A DNA stretch of 11,280 nucleotides from Lunasporangiospora selenospora (lineage: Eukaryota; Mortierellomycota; Mortierellomycetes; Mortierellales; Mortierellaceae), in contig JAABOA010000085.1 of assembly GCA_015680635.1 (NCBI GenBank), positions 13,062-24,341 of the forward strand, read 5' to 3'. Under the pieces are notes generated by a model that did no database searches, had not been told where the DNA came from, and worked only from the letters and a program-made list of their open reading frames with translations. This document shows positions 8,830-11,280 of the stretch, piece by piece; within the stretch, counting starts at the first letter, position 1, and each line of letters opens with the position of its first letter. The translations under genes were made by a program, and so were the position numbers.

Positions 8830-9538
8830 CAGACAAAGGGGGTGTGGACGGGAAGAGACATAAAGTTTATTCCGAGAAGAATGACTGCCTTTTTTCTTTT
8901 TTTTTTGGTGATGATCGGCAGGTCTTCTCAAAGAAAAGGAATGAAGCGCCGGGCCTTGAAACTGGTCTCCTCACCAGGTGGCTGCGGCCATCGGACTGCA
9001 CAGGGTTGGGAGGTGCGCAGGGCGGTAGGAGAAGAGAAGGAGCGGATCGATCATGCCCTGTGTCACCATCTACGCCCGGACACTTGCCGCGGAGAAAGCC
9101 ACACCCACTCGACTGGGCCAGAGAGAGAGAGCGGGAACAGTGAGACGCATGGCCCATGGCCACAGGTTGGCCAGGGAAACATCAGCGCCCAGCAATGACC
9201 CGAATTTGTCGGTCACAGGCAGAGAGAGTCAAGGGCGACAGCCCATCCTTCATCCCTTTGCATTCCACCTCCACACACTCTCTCTCGTCCCGCTACTCCC
9301 GCCTTGATCATCGACCCATAGCACAGCATCTCTTGCATACCATCGCATCCTCTCCCTGCATCCATCCATCAGTCCGATCCACTGTCCCCATCACCTTGGT
9401 CCTCTTCTTCTCAACTGTTGCTTTTACTGCCATACCTCTCTCTCCCTCCTCAGCCTCTCCTCTCTCCTTCCTCCAGGCACAACTCATAAAGAACCTCTAA
9501 CCGGTGCATCCAGCCGCAGATCAGCCATCTTCTGCGAC
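8771..9538. promoter_or_regulatory. Divergent promoter region between the orphan and the SNG1-like gene
   Basis: The 768 bp hold the (AG)20 tract at the left, a T-rich run (8890-8906, six T, one C, ten T) and shorter GA runs near 9120-9131. From about 9260 to 9538 a CT-rich leader precedes the plus-strand ATG. No ATG occurs on the plus strand between 9198 and 9538, which fits a 5' UTR. Open frames in this interval lack conserved features and overlap each other on both strands. I see no convincing TATA box. Confidence 0.55.
8783..8822. repeat. Perfect (AG)20 microsatellite just upstream of the minus-strand gene
   Basis: Twenty uninterrupted AG dinucleotides. On the coding strand of the orphan gene this is a (CT)20 tract ending 12 nt before its ATG, so it would lie in that gene's 5' UTR or core promoter. 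Confidence 0.97.
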
Positions 9539-11280
9539 ATGGATCCATCGCCTCCTGGGCAACACCTCCCTGGTCCAACAAACACACCAGGCACAATCCA
9601 ACACTGTCATAATGCCACAACCCCCCTAGAGACTGTTGACAGGGACCACTTACACTCCTCTCCTGTCAACACTCCCCCTGCATTGACCAGTCAGGAGCTG
9701 CAGGTGCAGACTACTGAAGATGCCTTTGAGGATGAATCTCGGTCACTTCCTTCTCCTGTCGCTGCTGCCGCCCATGCCGCCAACCCAAAGTGGTCGCCTG
9801 CCCCTCCACCCGACGACCCTATGTTTGTGGGCAAGGGCATGGACGAAGAGGATCCAATGCCCTATTCTCCATTCCACATCAGCCAGCTACAGAACGAGAA
9901 GGAGACACTCCCACCCATTGCACCCTCCTACAACCACTCGATCCTCTCTCCCAATCCCAATCCCTTTCCATTCCATCTCGGTGCATGTCAACCCGCAACG
10001 GCACCACCAGGGCCCAATAACGCTAGCCATGGAATCAGCTCCACATCCTCCTCGCGTCCGCTTCCAAGCGACCTAGAGATGCAGGTCCATGCTGGGCATA
10101 TTCATCAAGTGCACCTCCACCATCCATTGCAAACCAACGCTGCCATCCCTACCCTCCCAGCTCAATCTTCAGGCGTTAGTCAACATGCATCGAGCCCATC
10201 CACCTTGCCTCCTCTCACCAGGAACAGGACACGACAAAGCAACGAAATCTCGACAACAAGCAACCATGCCAGGAGCTCTGTTGCACGTACAAGTGAGAGC
10301 AGTGGGGCAAGCACCGCGGTAGCAGAGAACAGAAGAGCAGGAGGCTCCTCAGTCTCATCTTTGACCCCTGAGAGAGCTTCGTCCGACACGCATCGTCCGT
10401 ATCAACAGCAGCGGCAGCAGCAGCAGCAGAGGCAACCATCCCAACCACGCGCGCCACAAAGCCTTCCTAGCGAACCTTCCCATCATCACCATGCTTCAGC
10501 AGCTTCATCGTCGTCGTCTTCACAGAGACCGGAAACAGCCCAAGATCGGTACTCACTTTTTCGGCACGCGTCTGCTCTGCTGACGCCTCAAGGGAAACAC
10601 AAAAAGGGATCACAGCGTCAACAACATAATGTTACGTGGGATGAAAACAATCTACGGCAAGAAGCTGCTGCAGGCTCGGCGCAAGGCCGCCGTCACTACT
10701 TCTCCAAGGACGACATAAAGACGCCAGTGGGAAGAAAGGATGGCAGAGAGACAAACTTTGGCGGCTATGGTGGTTATAACAGCTATGGGGGTGCCAAGAA
10801 GACTGGCATTCCAGGACGAAACGGCGAGGAGCCAGAGACGAACGTGTTTAATTTTATCAGCGTCATCCTCGATATGCCTGAACGTCCAAGCTGGAAGCAG
10901 ACCATCTTGAAGCTTGCAAAGGCCCTAGCCGTGTTGACCATCTCGTATTTTCTGCTCATGGCGCTTTATTTCGCAGCAGAGGTAATAATAGTCCTCCACG
11001 CGTCTTTTCCTGCATCTCATGCCCATAAACTGTGGATTCGCCTCTGACCTTCTTTTCTTTTCAACACCTTTGTAGTATAATACCGTTGATCGGCTACACA
11101 ACTTTAGCGTGCTCGTTGTTGACCTAGACTACTCAATGATCGGCAACCAGTTTCTCAACTTTACACAAAGGGACAACAGGATCAAAGGGCAGATCAATTG
11201 GTCAGTCCAATCTGGATACAATGACATGGCAGCCGTGATCAACGATGTCGAGAACGGCGACTACTGGGGCGCTATTGTCG
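9539..11280 (+). CDS. SNG1-like DUF3533 membrane protein with a long disordered N-terminal region (3' partial)
   Basis: The ATG at 9539 (GACATGG) opens 481 codons; a 94-nt intron follows, and the frame then continues from 11076 past the window end (549 residues visible). Residues 1-430 are low complexity, rich in Pro, Ser, Thr, Gln and His, with a Gln/Arg run (about 289-300), a His run, six consecutive serines (about 324-329) and a Gly/Tyr stretch (near 405-415). Residues about 458-479 (LAKALAVLTISYFLLMALYF) form a transmembrane helix. After the splice come NTVDRLHNFSVLVVDLDYSM, IGNQF, INWSVQSGYNDM and DVENGDYWGAIV, which match the start of the DUF3533/SNG1 extracytoplasmic domain. Yeast Sng1 confers nitrosoguanidine resistance and affects plasma-membrane lipid asymmetry. 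The further membrane helices expected in the family lie beyond the window. Family call is from remembered pattern; substrate unknown. Confidence 0.85.
10403..10435 (+). repeat. CAG/CAA trinucleotide tract coding for a glutamine-rich run
   Basis: Eleven codons, mostly CAG with CAA and two arginine interruptions (CGG, AGG), giving QQQRQQQQQRQ in the disordered region of the SNG1-like protein. It is likely length-variable. Confidence 0.85.
10982..11075 (+). other. Intron in the SNG1-like gene (94 nt, phase 0)
   Basis: The donor is GTAATA at 10982; the acceptor follows TTTTCTTTTCAACACCTTTG and ends with AG at 11075. Splicing joins LYFAAE to YNTVDRLHNFSVLVVDLD, linking the transmembrane helix directly to the DUF3533 domain as expected. 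Unspliced, the frame ends at 11047 with a non-conserved tail. Confidence 0.93.

Noticed and set aside
8842-9500. Several overlapping frames of 80-118 codons on both strands in the divergent promoter
   Set aside because: They overlap each other, have low-complexity or Arg/Pro/Ser-rich translations with no domain pattern, and lie in the expected promoter/5' UTR of two genes.
1-11280. A novel defence, mobile-element or biosynthetic system
   Set aside because: No transposase, integrase, reverse transcriptase, nuclease, CRISPR repeats, terminal inverted repeats or clustered enzymes are visible; the genes look like unrelated single eukaryotic genes.

Overview
The window looks like nuclear DNA of a filamentous fungus, most likely an early-diverging lineage such as Mortierellaceae. 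The supporting signs are short GT-AG introns (about 45-110 nt), pyrimidine-rich leaders, a large divergent F-box/leucine-rich-repeat gene of the kind abundant in those genomes, and a conserved NOT1 gene. The lineage assignment is inference from gene content, not from a search.

Layout. Positions 1-3193 (+) hold the C-terminal half of NOT1/CNOT1, the scaffold of the CCR4-NOT deadenylase complex, interrupted by one 96-nt intron. Positions 3194-3721 hold its 3' flank and the 5' flank of the next gene. From about 3722 to 6764 (+) lies an F-box/LRR-like gene. Its conserved F-box starts before any in-frame ATG. A 45-nt in-frame A-rich insertion looks like a mini-intron, and a GTATGT intron near the 3' end moves the stop from 6406 to 6762. 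Positions 6765-7425 are a convergent intergenic region. On the minus strand, 8770-7426 can be assembled into a three-exon gene of 394 aa for an unrecognised, probably membrane-associated protein. A perfect (AG)20 tract and a 768-bp divergent promoter region separate it from a plus-strand gene (9539 to beyond the window end). That gene encodes a SNG1-like (DUF3533) membrane protein with an unusually long disordered N-terminal region.

The genes do not form a pathway. They are independent single-gene transcription units: a housekeeping mRNA-decay scaffold, a probable ubiquitin-ligase substrate adaptor, an orphan and a stress/drug-resistance-type membrane protein. I see no rRNA, tRNA, CRISPR array, transposon or prokaryotic-style defence system. 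The most useful results are gene-model corrections: two introns in the F-box gene, reconstruction of the orphan's first two exons, and splicing that joins the disordered head to the SNG1 domain.
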